In this document: positions 20,183-27,497 of the stretch, piece after piece
Position numbering within the stretch: position 1 is the stretch's first letter
Layout of the letters: each line of letters starts with the position of its first letter
Source: a virus
Virus record (IMG/VR): IMGVR_UViG_3300031673_000132
Coordinates: 1 to 43,293 of that record
DNA length: 43,293 nucleotides
Direction: 5' to 3' (one strand)
Program-made: the position numbers and the translations under genes
The notes under the pieces: model-generated
The model's input: the letters and a program-made list of their open reading frames with translations, nothing else
What the model was told of the DNA's origin: nothing
The model's database searches: none

Positions 20183-20869
20183 CTAATTGACTTTCATAAT
20201 GTTCTGGCTTTTGTCCAAGGCGCATTCAATTTGGTCTGATTTCCAGCCAAGATCTTTAAGCATACCACTAATGCTACCCACTAAAACATTATAATCGCCA
20301 AGTTCTTTGGCCAGTATTTTTAGGTTGCGGGTTTCGTAGTATTTGCCTTCATCCCTTACTTCAACACTGAATCCCGCATCTTTCATCAAGTCCAGCATTT
20401 TTACAACAAGTAAGTGTGCTTGGACAAAATGAACAGCATATTGGGTTTTACAGAACGAATGAGCAATAAACTGTTTGCCTCGCAGATAAAAATTAAGGTC
20501 GCAACTTTCACAACCCTCGCCAGGCCACAAGCCCAATGATACGTTTGTTGTAGGTTTTAGCTCCTGCCAAGAACGGCCGTCTTTTTCCTTCCAGACTCCA
20601 GCTTCTATTATGCCCCACGTCGAAACACCTAAAAGTTCGAGGATTAAATCCCTCATTTCCAAGTTATCACTACTATTGTTAGGAAATGCCAGTGAATTTT
20701 GCAACCAGTTCCATATTGCAATATGGTTTTTGGTGATTTTGGTGGTTTTAACCTCCCCCACTTCTGCGAAAGGCAAGTCCAGACACTTTTGGCGGATTGT
20801 TTCTAACTTTAGGGCAAGTTCCGCCGCATTGCCCTTGGTTGTGATTGTGTAGTTAATTGTAAGTCCCAT
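20183..20869 (-). CDS. Hypothetical early protein, first large gene of the operon (228 aa)
   Basis: ATG 20869 follows GTGAGGTGTAAA and gives MGLTINYTITTKGNAAELAL; an in-frame ATG at 20887 would lie in the attenuator-like stem. The product looks globular alpha/beta, with a central aromatic, cysteine-containing segment (LGLWPGEGCESCDLNFYLRG) and FCKTQYAVHFVQAH. Proteins starting MGLTIxY occur in several bacteria and phages, without a function I can name. As first gene after the main early promoter it is probably abundant early in infection. Confidence 0.7.
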   Translation of the reverse strand: MGLTINYTITTKGNAAELALKLETIRQKCLDLPFAEVGEVKTTKITKNHIAIWNWLQNSLAFPNNSSDNLEMRDLILELLGVSTWGIIEAGVWKEKDGRSWQELKPTTNVSLGLWPGEGCESCDLNFYLRGKQFIAHSFCKTQYAVHFVQAHLLVVKMLDLMKDAGFSVEVRDEGKYYETRNLKILAKELGDYNVLVGSISGMLKDLGWKSDQIECALDKSQNIMKVN

Positions 20870-20870
20870 T

Positions 20871-20984
20871 TTACACCTCACTTTCATTAAAAGAGCGGCA
20901 AGCCCTTATTATGCTGGCAAGCATAGATAGAGAACAAGCCGCTCGTTGAGCTTTGATTTGATTGTGTGATTTGCTCGCCAGCAT
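20871..20984 (-). CDS. Leader peptide ORF of the early operon (37 codons)
   Basis: ATG 20984 follows TTAGGAGTTAAAT, a good ribosome site, shortly downstream of the promoter. The frame (MLASKSHNQIKAQRAACSLS, then MLASIIRACR) stops at 20871, two bases before the next gene's ATG. It runs through the whole hairpin region at 20893-20944. Translation here could decide which RNA structure forms and could couple ribosomes to the next gene. It may be a regulatory leader rather than a functional peptide. Confidence 0.5.
   Translation of the reverse strand: MLASKSHNQIKAQRAACSLSMLASIIRACRSFNESEV
20886..20944 (-). promoter_or_regulatory. Attenuator-like nested hairpin in early operon leader
   Basis: On the minus strand GAGCGGC (20944-20938) pairs with GCCGCTC (20899-20893) and is followed by TTTTAAT. 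An inner perfect hairpin TATGCT-TGCC-AGCATA occupies 20925-20910. The leader start at about 20977-20985 carries TATGCTGGC, the exact complement of GCCAGCATA in the inner hairpin, so two exclusive foldings exist, one hiding the leader ATG. Confidence 0.55.
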
Positions 20985-21010
20985 ATTTAACTCCTAACTA
21001 TCTATCGGCT

Positions 21011-21039
21011 ATATTACAAACAAAACTTTAACTTGTCAA
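21011..21039 (-). promoter_or_regulatory. Main early promoter (minus strand)
   Basis: Minus strand TTGACA (21039-21034), a 17-base spacer, and TAATAT (21016-21011). It fits the sigma-70 consensus closely and stands directly before the leader ORF and the long minus-strand gene cluster, so it is the probable start of early transcription by host polymerase. Confidence 0.85.
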
Positions 21040-21230
21040 CATAAAAATAAAAAAAATAACAAGATTTATTTAGGCTGGAATGAGCAAAAGACGTGCCAAT
21101 GCGTATATATATTTATGTTCGTTTCTGTGCTAATTTGGCATATTTAGAAAAAAATCTTCAAAATCTTTATTTTTATGCTTGAAAAAGCCCTCAAAATGTC
21201 ACATTTAGACTATATATATAGAGAGGTATT
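21040..21230. promoter_or_regulatory. AT-rich divergent control region
   Basis: Between the early promoter and the first plus-strand gene, 191 bases of very AT-rich DNA with A- and T-runs carry no gene. A TTGAAA near 21180 and a TATATATA run near 21212 could belong to the late plus-strand promoter, but the spacing is not consensus. GAGAGG before ATG 21231 is the ribosome site. Confidence 0.5.
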
Positions 21231-21488
21231 ATGTTTGAAGTTAAAAAGCTCAGGGATGAGCTGACGCCGGCTATTAGTCTGGACGTTAAAATTTACGGAT
21301 TGTTTGCACGAGGCTATACTCAGCAGCAAACAGCAGATATGCTGAAAATCAATCGCCGTACAGTGCATCGCCGTTTAAAACAGCTAAAGCTGAAATACCC
21401 AGACTTATTTAATCAGCCATCCGGCAAGCCTAAAATAATTAGCTACAACGACGAACTGCATAGCTCATACACCAAAGAAAAGTTTTAA
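21231..21488 (+). CDS. Helix-turn-helix regulator (85 aa)
   Basis: Residues about 20-60 (IYGLFARGYTQQQTADMLKI then NRRTVHRRLKQLK) form a clear helix-turn-helix of the homeodomain-like/sigma-region-4 type: TQQQTADML is helix 2 and NRRTVHRRL the recognition helix. The rest is a short tail ending SYTKEKF. As first gene of the plus-strand block at the divergent promoter it could control late transcription or act as a terminase-associated DNA-binding protein. Confidence 0.7.
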   Translation: MFEVKKLRDELTPAISLDVKIYGLFARGYTQQQTADMLKINRRTVHRRLKQLKLKYPDLFNQPSGKPKIISYNDELHSSYTKEKF

Positions 21489-21520
21489 GTTAACTAAGTT
21501 TGTGCAAATTAACAAGGATT

Positions 21521-21688
21521 ATGCCTAAAACACAAACCGCAGACGTAATTGAAATAGCCGATGAAATAATGGTCGAACTTAAAATCCCGCCGAAACATAA
21601 GCAAAAAGTTTATCAGACAGCCTACAAAGCCTACGAACAAGGCAAGTCAATCAAACAAGCCATAAAAGACTACTGGAATGAGCAATAA
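21521..21688 (+). CDS. Small helical protein (55 aa)
   Basis: ATG 21521 follows AACAAGGATT; an upstream in-frame TTG at 21500 lacks a ribosome site. The protein (VIEIADEIMVELKIPPKHKQ, then a basic helix ending in AIKDYWNEQ) is all helical. Its stop overlaps the terminase small subunit start as TAATG. Function unknown; position suggests packaging or transcription. Confidence 0.55.
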   Translation: MPKTQTADVIEIADEIMVELKIPPKHKQKVYQTAYKAYEQGKSIKQAIKDYWNEQ

Positions 21689-22128
21689 TGCCTAAAAGAC
21701 CATTCACGCCTAAACAACAAGCCTTTATCGATGAGTACTGCATAAATGGAGAGAATGGACTACAAGCAGCCAAAGCAGCTAAATATAAAGGTAATGACAA
21801 TGCTTTATCTCAAAGAGCGTATGAATTAGTAAGAAATAGTAATGTGAAAGCTGAAATTGATAGACGAATAGCTGAGATTAAGGCCAAATGTATAGCCAAT
21901 AGAGAGCAGCGTCAGCAGTTTTGGACACGTGTAATGTCCGGCTCAGAGCCGGGCTGTACAATGGGCGATAAACTGCGTGCAAGTGAGCTTTTAGGCAAGT
22001 CCGAGGCTGATTTCACTGACAATCTTAATACTGGCGATACATCAATTCCTGAGCTCACCGAGGCCGAGCGAGCGAGACTTAAGTTTATGGCACAAAACCT
22101 GTTAAGAGACAAGCAGAAGACCGCATAA
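21688..22128 (+). CDS. terS: Terminase small subunit (146 aa)
   Basis: The N-terminus KRPFTPKQQAFIDEYCINGE followed by NGLQAAKAAKYKGNDNAL and RAYELVRNSNVKAEIDRRI is the signature of the Terminase_2-type small subunit: a DNA-binding helix-turn-helix (about residues 8-55) followed by an oligomerisation helix. The C-terminus (RLKFMAQNLL) would contact the large subunit. It recognises the packaging start site on phage DNA. The large subunit follows 0.8 kb downstream with an HNH gene between. Confidence 0.85.
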   Translation: MPKRPFTPKQQAFIDEYCINGENGLQAAKAAKYKGNDNALSQRAYELVRNSNVKAEIDRRIAEIKAKCIANREQRQQFWTRVMSGSEPGCTMGDKLRASELLGKSEADFTDNLNTGDTSIPELTEAERARLKFMAQNLLRDKQKTA

Positions 22129-22158
22129 ATTAAGGCAGTTTAAGTATAATGCTGACAA

Positions 22159-22446
22159 GTGGATAGCTATAAATCAAACATACTCAAATTAAATAAGAGC
22201 CGCCTAAAACGCCTTTACGGGCTAACAGTTCAAGATTACTATGATTTATTAGCCAAGCAGGGCGGAAGATGTGCAATTTGTGAGGTTTTACAATGTGAAA
22301 TGCGCCGACCTTTTTATGTCGACCACAACCACGAAACAGGCAAAGTAAGAGGCCTGTTGTGTAGTAAGTGCAATACGAGATTGGCGACTATCGAGCAACA
22401 CCAAGAAGTAACCACCAAAATGATTGCTTATCTTGATTACACTTAA
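22159..22446 (+). CDS. Endonuclease VII-like HNH protein (95 aa)
   Basis: RLYGLTVQDYYDLLAKQGGRCAIC is the hallmark of recombination endonuclease VII-type proteins, continued by FYVDHNHETGKVRGLLCSKC (about residues 50-72), which supplies the His-Asn-His metal site and second zinc knuckle. At 95 residues it is the minimal nuclease domain. Start GTG 22159; no strong ribosome site. It is located between terminase subunits, where HNH proteins assist packaging or cos cleavage in some phages. Debranching or homing activity are alternatives. Confidence 0.85.
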   Translation: MDSYKSNILKLNKSRLKRLYGLTVQDYYDLLAKQGGRCAICEVLQCEMRRPFYVDHNHETGKVRGLLCSKCNTRLATIEQHQEVTTKMIAYLDYT

Positions 22447-22569
22447 CAAATGGGTTGGGTTAAGTAAAAAATCCTGTGGGCGGAGGCCATAACCCCCCAA
22501 GGGGGCGGGTGGCTTGATTTACTCTCCCCCCCTCTTCGAACATATAGTTTTTGGGTATTCAGGACAAGG
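22447..22569. other. GC-rich gap with C- and G-runs, candidate cos or terminator
   Basis: The gap has a strong hairpin CCCCCC-AA-GGGGG near 22490-22507 and a further run of seven C near 22525-22532, in an otherwise moderate-GC region. It lies between the endonuclease VII-like gene and the terminase large subunit group. It could be a terminator for the short upstream genes or part of a packaging site. No gene seen. Confidence 0.35.
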
Positions 22570-22764
22570 ATGGTAGATAATAAGTCATACAGAGAAAAGT
22601 GGATAGATTGTTCTTGTGGCAATCGGCTGGGTGGAACGCACGCCAGGTGGATGGGATATATATTTACCTGTAATAAATGCGGGAAAACGTATCGGGGCGG
22701 GTTATGGCCGAGGACGTGGTTGTGGTCATTTTTGCATTACAGGGATAGCAACGGTAAAAGGTAG
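22570..22764 (+). CDS. Small zinc-ribbon protein (64 aa)
   Basis: Contains WIDCSCGNRLGG and IFTCNKCGKTYRGG, two cysteine pairs forming a zinc ribbon about 30 residues long, then an aromatic C-terminus (LWPRTWLWSFLHY). ATG 22570 follows AGGACAAGG. It precedes a small lipoprotein and the terminase large subunit. Function unknown. Confidence 0.6.
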   Translation: MVDNKSYREKWIDCSCGNRLGGTHARWMGYIFTCNKCGKTYRGGLWPRTWLWSFLHYRDSNGKR

Positions 22765-22768
22765 AGAA

Positions 22769-22924
22769 ATGCTTAGGTGGCTTATTTTACCAGCAATTAC
22801 AGTTTTAGTCTTTGTTTCCGGCTGTATGGTCAGGGAGACGACCAGCACGACCGTCATACGGGAGAGTACGACCGTTATCATAGCCCCGCAGGAGAAGATG
22901 GGCAATTTCATAGGGGATATATGA
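22769..22924 (+). CDS. Small lipoprotein (51 aa)
   Basis: MLRWLILPAITVLVFVSGCM is a lipoprotein signal peptide with the VSGC lipobox at Cys 19. The mature part is about 33 residues of threonine/valine-rich, beta-prone sequence. ATG 22769 follows AAAAGGTAGAGAA and the stop overlaps the terminase start as ATGA. Size and type fit an outer-membrane spanin (Rz1-like) or an exclusion lipoprotein, but it is not embedded in an Rz gene and no partner is obvious. Confidence 0.65.
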   Translation: MLRWLILPAITVLVFVSGCMVRETTSTTVIRESTTVIIAPQEKMGNFIGDI

Positions 22925-24612
22925 CTTTAGCCACAGAAACTGAATCCGTACAGGTTGAGCAGTTAATGCAGGCCAATCCCTGTTTTTGGGCGGTTAAGAG
23001 CAAGATTAGGCTTTCCAACAATGTCATATTTTCATTTCAGGACAGGCCGTATTTGGAAGAGCCTATGGGTTGTGAAGTACCTGTTGCCGGTGCTATGAAG
23101 GGCACTGGTGGCGGTTTTAGTGAGTGTATGGGCATTTTACCGAGTTTGCACGGGATGAGATATGGCCGTTATCCGCAGGGTGTAGGTTATTTCTTTCCCA
23201 CTGATACCGATATGCAGGATTACGTTAAGTCGAGGTTCAATCCCGTCATACAGAACAACAGGAACGCCATAGGCAAATATCTCAAGCGTGGCGCGAGGGG
23301 TACGGATTCGGCTGGCTTGAAGAGGGTTGGTAATTCCAATTTGTATTTACGGGGTTCTACGTTAATGCCCGGCGATGAGGGCGGCGACGCCAAAAAATCG
23401 ACTAAGTTGCAGGGCATTCAGATTGACAGGCTGGTAGTTGACGAGATTGACCAGGTGGAGCCGGAGGCCATTTCCAAGATGCGGGGCAGGATGGGCAATG
23501 CCGCTATTGACGGCGTAAAGGGCAAGCGTGAGGAACGGTACATAGCCAATCCGTCCGACGAGGACAGGGGCATTGATTTGTACTGGCAGAGGTCAGACCA
23601 GAGATACTGGTATTCCAGGTGTCTTTTTTGCGGAGGTTTGACTTGTACGGTAAAAGAATTTATTAACGACCCTGAAAAGTCGGTGGGTCTTTATCCTGAA
23701 AGTCCCGATGGAGTAATTAGGGGGTATATGAAATGTACCAAGTGCGGTAAGCCTTTGGGTTTTAATGACGGTGAGTACATAGCAGACAGGCCAAGCGTTA
23801 AAGATTTGGTTATGTACCAATGGAGCCATTTGGCGTCTGCTTATCACGACCCCGCCCGGATTCTAAAGAACTTCAGAGACCCTCCGGAAGGCAATTTGGG
23901 TGATATTTACAGGCTCGATTTGGGGTTGGCCTATTCATCTTCGGACGAAAAGCTGAGGAAGAACACAGTTCTCGCCTGCTGTGGTAGCGATGGTATGCGG
24001 GAAAGTCATCCCGGCCAGTGTGCAATGGGGGTTGATAACGACGACCGCAAGCACGTCGTAATAGGAACTCGAACCGGTAACGACAGGTACGAGATTGTCA
24101 AGGTTGCTACGGTCGATACTTTCGGGGACGTTCACGATTTAGGGCTAAAATACGGCGTGAAGTTTGCGGTAGGCGATTTAAGACCCAACGCCGAGTCTGC
24201 AAGGCAGTTTCAGAGGGGGGAAAGATATAAAGTCTTTCTATGTGAATATACAGACTCACCGTTGCAGGATGCCACATTCAACGATAATAACGGGATAGTG
24301 AAGGTTTACAGAACCGGCATTTTCGATACATCGCACGGGGTCATTTCCGGCGGGCGGATAACGCTGCCGAGGCAGTGTGCGGCGATAGACGACTTCGCCC
24401 AGCAGTGCTGCAATTGCGTGAAGTCTAAAGAGACTGACAAAAGAAGGAATCGGATAATTTACAGGTACAAAAAGACCGGCAACGGCAACGACCATTTCAG
24501 GAACGCCCTGAACTATTTTCTCATTGCCGCCAATAAGGTTCGGATAACAAGGGACAAAAAATACTACAGGCTGCAGGCGCTGGTTGCGGACAACAATTAC
24601 GCAAGGGTATAA
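22921..24612 (+). CDS. terL: Terminase large subunit, GpA-like (563 aa)
   Basis: ATG 22921 follows AGGGGATAT; the longer open frame upstream is a shadow of the lipoprotein gene. The ATPase domain has a degenerate Walker A loop (AMKGTGGGFSE, about residues 58-68), a Walker B LVVDEID (about 169-175), and the NPSDEDRGID coupling segment. A zinc-ribbon insertion (CLFCGG ... CTKCGKP) follows. The nuclease half has conserved acidic residues in GVDNDDRKHVV and VGDLRPNAES. This is the GpA-like packaging motor that cuts concatemers and pumps DNA through the portal. Confidence 0.85.
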   Translation: MTLATETESVQVEQLMQANPCFWAVKSKIRLSNNVIFSFQDRPYLEEPMGCEVPVAGAMKGTGGGFSECMGILPSLHGMRYGRYPQGVGYFFPTDTDMQDYVKSRFNPVIQNNRNAIGKYLKRGARGTDSAGLKRVGNSNLYLRGSTLMPGDEGGDAKKSTKLQGIQIDRLVVDEIDQVEPEAISKMRGRMGNAAIDGVKGKREERYIANPSDEDRGIDLYWQRSDQRYWYSRCLFCGGLTCTVKEFINDPEKSVGLYPESPDGVIRGYMKCTKCGKPLGFNDGEYIADRPSVKDLVMYQWSHLASAYHDPARILKNFRDPPEGNLGDIYRLDLGLAYSSSDEKLRKNTVLACCGSDGMRESHPGQCAMGVDNDDRKHVVIGTRTGNDRYEIVKVATVDTFGDVHDLGLKYGVKFAVGDLRPNAESARQFQRGERYKVFLCEYTDSPLQDATFNDNNGIVKVYRTGIFDTSHGVISGGRITLPRQCAAIDDFAQQCCNCVKSKETDKRRNRIIYRYKKTGNGNDHFRNALNYFLIAANKVRITRDKKYYRLQALVADNNYARV

Positions 24613-24614
24613 AT

Positions 24615-24815
24615 ATGAGCGGATTATTCAGTAAGCCGAAGGAAGTTAAAATACCAAAACCAAAAGAGGCTGCTCCGGTAGCAGTGCCGGTAGTCAGTCC
24701 CGAAACTGAGGACGAGGCGATAAAAAAAGCGAGGCGCAAAAAGGGATTTGAAAAGCAATTCTTTACCGGTGCATTAGAGCCTGAATCGACAGGAAGAAAA
24801 ACCACATTTGGATAA
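24615..24815 (+). CDS. Small virion-module protein (66 aa)
   Basis: Starts two bases after the terminase stop. Lysine/proline-rich N-terminal half (KEVKIPKPKEAAPVAVPVVS) followed by KKGFEKQFFTGALEPESTGR, a motif seen in small proteins encoded just before portal genes in podoviruses. Probably unstructured. Function unknown; a head-assembly accessory role is likely from position. Confidence 0.6.
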   Translation: MSGLFSKPKEVKIPKPKEAAPVAVPVVSPETEDEAIKKARRKKGFEKQFFTGALEPESTGRKTTFG

Positions 24816-24832
24816 ATTTTGGAGAAATTGTT

Positions 24833-25111
24833 ATGGCAAGTTTAGTTGAAAATAGTGATACAGGCGGTTTGGTAATGGTAACGATTGCCAACCCTGCCGT
24901 TGATATTAGTCCCGATTCTCAGCCGTGTCGGCGCTGTTATGTTCGGCACTTTTCAGGAACAGCATCGTTTATGAATCAAAATGCGGCGTCGGTTGCCGCT
25001 TCAAGCTGGCCGCTCGGTACGACTATTCATTATTGTCCGGTACGAAATTTAAATCAACTTCACTTTATCGGGACGGCTGGCGATAAGGTTCAAATAATGT
25101 GGTTTTCATAG
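24833..25111 (+). CDS. Small beta-rich structural protein (92 aa)
   Basis: Strands predicted from the pattern GLVMVTIANPAVDI, CRRCYVRHFSG, IHYCPVRNLNQLHFIG, KVQIMWFS suggest a compact beta sandwich without enzyme motifs. Such proteins between terminase and portal are often head decoration or completion proteins. ATG 24833 follows TGGAGAAATTGTT. Identity uncertain. Confidence 0.5.
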   Translation: MASLVENSDTGGLVMVTIANPAVDISPDSQPCRRCYVRHFSGTASFMNQNAASVAASSWPLGTTIHYCPVRNLNQLHFIGTAGDKVQIMWFS

Positions 25112-25120
25112 GGACTTCTT

Positions 25121-25375
25121 ATGTATCATCCAATGGGTACTCATAAGAACGAAGAGCCGATAAAGAAAATGATAGTTGACGGCTATCGCAGGGGCGTATG
25201 TACCGCCGATGGCGGGGATATTCCGCTTGAAAGAAGAGGAATGGCGGGCAAGGGCAGTCATTATGTGGGGCAGGCCGCTATTACCGCCCTTCAAAAACAG
25301 ACTTCTATCGACGAAATGCTCGAAAGAATGATGCGTTGTGGAATAATTTCGAGGAAAAATACAAGAAATGGCTGA
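25121..25375 (+). CDS. Hypothetical virion-module protein (84 aa)
   Basis: Begins MYHPMGTHKNEEPIKKMIVD, with a glycine-rich centre (RRGMAGKGSHYVGQAAITAL) and a helical C-terminus (TSIDEMLERMMRCG). It overlaps the portal gene start by eight bases, suggesting coupling. Conserved context, no known function. Confidence 0.5.
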   Translation: MYHPMGTHKNEEPIKKMIVDGYRRGVCTADGGDIPLERRGMAGKGSHYVGQAAITALQKQTSIDEMLERMMRCGIISRKNTRNG

Positions 25376-27014
25376 TTTTGAAGCAAAAGAATATATTGCA
25401 ATGCAGCAGGAAGAAGAGGGCAAAGCGCAGAACTTCCGAAATCTATATCAGGACGTTGCCAATTTTATGATGCCTCGTGAGAACCAGATTACTTCAGAAC
25501 GCACGGCGGGCGAGGACAAATCCATAGTTACTTACGACCCTACGGCAATGATGGATTTGGATGATATGGTGTCGGGACTGTCCAACGCCTTTTTCCCGCC
25601 AGGTCAACAGTCGTTTAATCTCACGGTAGATAACAGAGAATTGGCCAATAGAGGCAATGTCAAACACAATCTTGCCCTGGCTTCGCAGATTACTCACGAT
25701 AGATTGTTTGCATCTAATTTTATGCTTCAGTTGAACGAGACATTGACTTCTCTTGTTGGTTTTGGGACGGGAAATTTATTTTCTGAATATATTGCGCGAG
25801 ATTATCTGCCGCTTGGTCTTAATTTTAAGGCGTGGGACATTCCTGTTTACACGTTCAAGCAAGACCATACCGGTCGGGTAGATACCGCCATATTGAAATT
25901 TCAATGGCCTGCAAGACAGGCATATCAGCAATGGGGTGATGATGCCGGAGAGAAAGTTCTTGAGGACATTAAAGAGCTTAGAACAGAGAGCAAGCGGCAC
26001 TGGTTCATTCATACTGTACGGCCACGAAGAAAAAGAAATCCTGCATTGCAAGATGTTTTGAATATGCCATTCGAATCGGTTTTTGTAAACGTCAAAGATG
26101 AGAAGATTATCGAGGAAGGCGGATTTCATCGGCAACCTTATGCTATTCCCCGATGGAAGAAATCTCCAAGCGAGAAATACGGTCGTGGTCAGGGTACGGT
26201 TGCTCTGGCCGGAGTAAAGACGCAACAGGTAATGTGGCGGGATTTTATAGAGTATGGCAATAAAGTTGTCAATATGCCGAGAGAGGTTTTAGATACTTTT
26301 GAAGGCCCGTTAAGGGTAACCCCGGGCGCACAAAACCCTGTCTCCGAAATACCTTCAACCAGAGTTATTGAGCTTGGTTCGCAAAACGCACCAATTGCCA
26401 AAGAAGCAATGGAGATGCAGGCCAATGCTATCCATAGGGCGTTTTTTGTTGATGTATTTGCCCCATTAGCTAACTTGCCTGGCGACCGCAGAACTACGGT
26501 TGAAATTTATCAAAGAGTGGCTCAGGCAATGAAGAAACTGGCTGCTCCGATTTACAGATTGCAGACGGAATTGTTTACTCCAGTGATTGAGAGGGTCGTC
26601 TTGCTTTTAATTGAGCATGGCGAGATACAATTAGTACCTGAACTATACGGCCAGAAGTTCGGTATCGAATATGTCAGCGAGCTTGCTATGGCAATGAGAG
26701 ACCAGCAGGCGAGGGCATTTGAAAGAGCCGCAATGATGACTACCGAGCTCGCAGCTATATTCCCGACAGCCCCCGACATTCTAAACGTCGATAGGGCTTT
26801 GCCGGATATATACTTGACTTACGGTATGAAAGCCGAGCATTTGAATACGAAAGAAGAAAAGGCGGCTATTCGCCAAAAGAGAGAAGATGATATTGCACAA
26901 CAGAAATTAGCGATGGCTGCACAGGTGGCGGGCGGCGCATATAAAGATATGAGTAAAAAAGCCGAAGAAGACAGTCCCTCTGAGCAATTACAAGGCGCTT
27001 TGACTGGAACTTAG
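25368..27014 (+). CDS. Portal (head-tail connector) protein (548 aa)
   Basis: The sequence matches the bacteriophage head-to-tail connecting protein family (T7 gp8-like): N-terminal QNFRNLYQDVANFMMPREN, then DDMVSGLSNAFFPPGQQSFN, central LPLGLNFKAWDIPVYTF and HTVRPRRKRNP, and C-terminal helices FGIEYVSELAMAMRDQQARA. The length is normal for this family. Twelve copies form the ring at the capsid vertex through which DNA passes and to which the tail tube docks. It is followed by scaffold and capsid genes in the standard order. Confidence 0.9.
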   Translation: MADFEAKEYIAMQQEEEGKAQNFRNLYQDVANFMMPRENQITSERTAGEDKSIVTYDPTAMMDLDDMVSGLSNAFFPPGQQSFNLTVDNRELANRGNVKHNLALASQITHDRLFASNFMLQLNETLTSLVGFGTGNLFSEYIARDYLPLGLNFKAWDIPVYTFKQDHTGRVDTAILKFQWPARQAYQQWGDDAGEKVLEDIKELRTESKRHWFIHTVRPRRKRNPALQDVLNMPFESVFVNVKDEKIIEEGGFHRQPYAIPRWKKSPSEKYGRGQGTVALAGVKTQQVMWRDFIEYGNKVVNMPREVLDTFEGPLRVTPGAQNPVSEIPSTRVIELGSQNAPIAKEAMEMQANAIHRAFFVDVFAPLANLPGDRRTTVEIYQRVAQAMKKLAAPIYRLQTELFTPVIERVVLLLIEHGEIQLVPELYGQKFGIEYVSELAMAMRDQQARAFERAAMMTTELAAIFPTAPDILNVDRALPDIYLTYGMKAEHLNTKEEKAAIRQKREDDIAQQKLAMAAQVAGGAYKDMSKKAEEDSPSEQLQGALTGT

Positions 27015-27015
27015 T

Positions 27016-27138
27016 ATGCCTTATGCAAGCGATAAGCAGCGTAGATATATGCACTGGGCACATCCGAAGATAGCCGCAAGGTGGGACGCCGAAATACGAC
27101 GGAAAGCGAAATACAGGAAATATCACAGGAGCAGATAA
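27016..27138 (+). CDS. Small conserved basic phage protein (40 aa)
   Basis: MPYASDKQRRYMHWAHPKIA followed by a basic helix. Short proteins of the type MPYxSxKQRRYMHAxxPxIA are widespread near capsid genes in phages, function unknown. ATG 27016 lies just after the portal stop. The high charge and the WAHP segment suggest DNA or head-protein contact. Confidence 0.65.
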   Translation: MPYASDKQRRYMHWAHPKIAARWDAEIRRKAKYRKYHRSR

Positions 27139-27139
27139 T

Positions 27140-27268
27140 ATGGATGTTAAAACTGAAAAGCCAAAATTGAAAGCGCCTAAAAGAGAAGATTACCTCCGAT
27201 GGGTCAGAAGTAAAATGATACAGGCTAATAAGGTGCGAAATGACACCGGAACAAACCGAACAGCTTAA
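27140..27268 (+). CDS. Small basic protein (42 aa)
   Basis: ATG 27140 follows CAGGAGCAGATAAT and the frame runs to TAA 27268, overlapping the next gene by 29 bases. The product (MDVKTEKPKLKAPKREDYLR then WVRSKMIQANK) is strongly basic. The overlap and lack of a known family keep confidence moderate. Confidence 0.4.
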   Translation: MDVKTEKPKLKAPKREDYLRWVRSKMIQANKVRNDTGTNRTA

Positions 27269-27494
27269 TAACGATATTCACGCTACTTTTACCGAGTTTG
27301 GCGCAGGCAAAAGGGTTTATAAATGGCTCGAAAAGTTTTGTTACAAATACAAGGTGGCATTAGTAATCGGAAGGCCGGACGAAAGCGCTTATAACGAGGG
27401 GCACAGGGACGTTATTATCGAGATTGACGAGCGTATTAGAAGGGCGACGGAACCGCCGCCGAAACCAATAGATGCAATAAATGAAAAGGAGTAA
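27240..27494 (+). CDS. Bbp19-like virion-module protein (84 aa)
   Basis: The segment VYKWLEKFCYKYKVAL followed by DESAYNEGHRDVIIEIDERI resembles the Bbp19 structural domain found between portal and scaffold genes of podoviruses (a short helical domain with an EGxRDV motif). The proline-rich end suggests a flexible tail. ATG 27240; the scaffold gene follows three bases after its stop. Confidence 0.55.
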   Translation: MTPEQTEQLNNDIHATFTEFGAGKRVYKWLEKFCYKYKVALVIGRPDESAYNEGHRDVIIEIDERIRRATEPPPKPIDAINEKE

Positions 27495-27497
27495 TTT

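Noticed and set aside
22129-22180. Peptide KLRQFKYNADKWIAINQTYS after the terminase small subunit, considered as a detached terminase large-subunit start
   Set aside because: The large subunit at 22921 already has the normal N-terminus of its family, and this stretch has no start codon of its own.
22777-22920. Longer start for the terminase large subunit
   Set aside because: These 48 codons are the out-of-frame reading of the small lipoprotein gene; AGGGG stands before ATG 22921.
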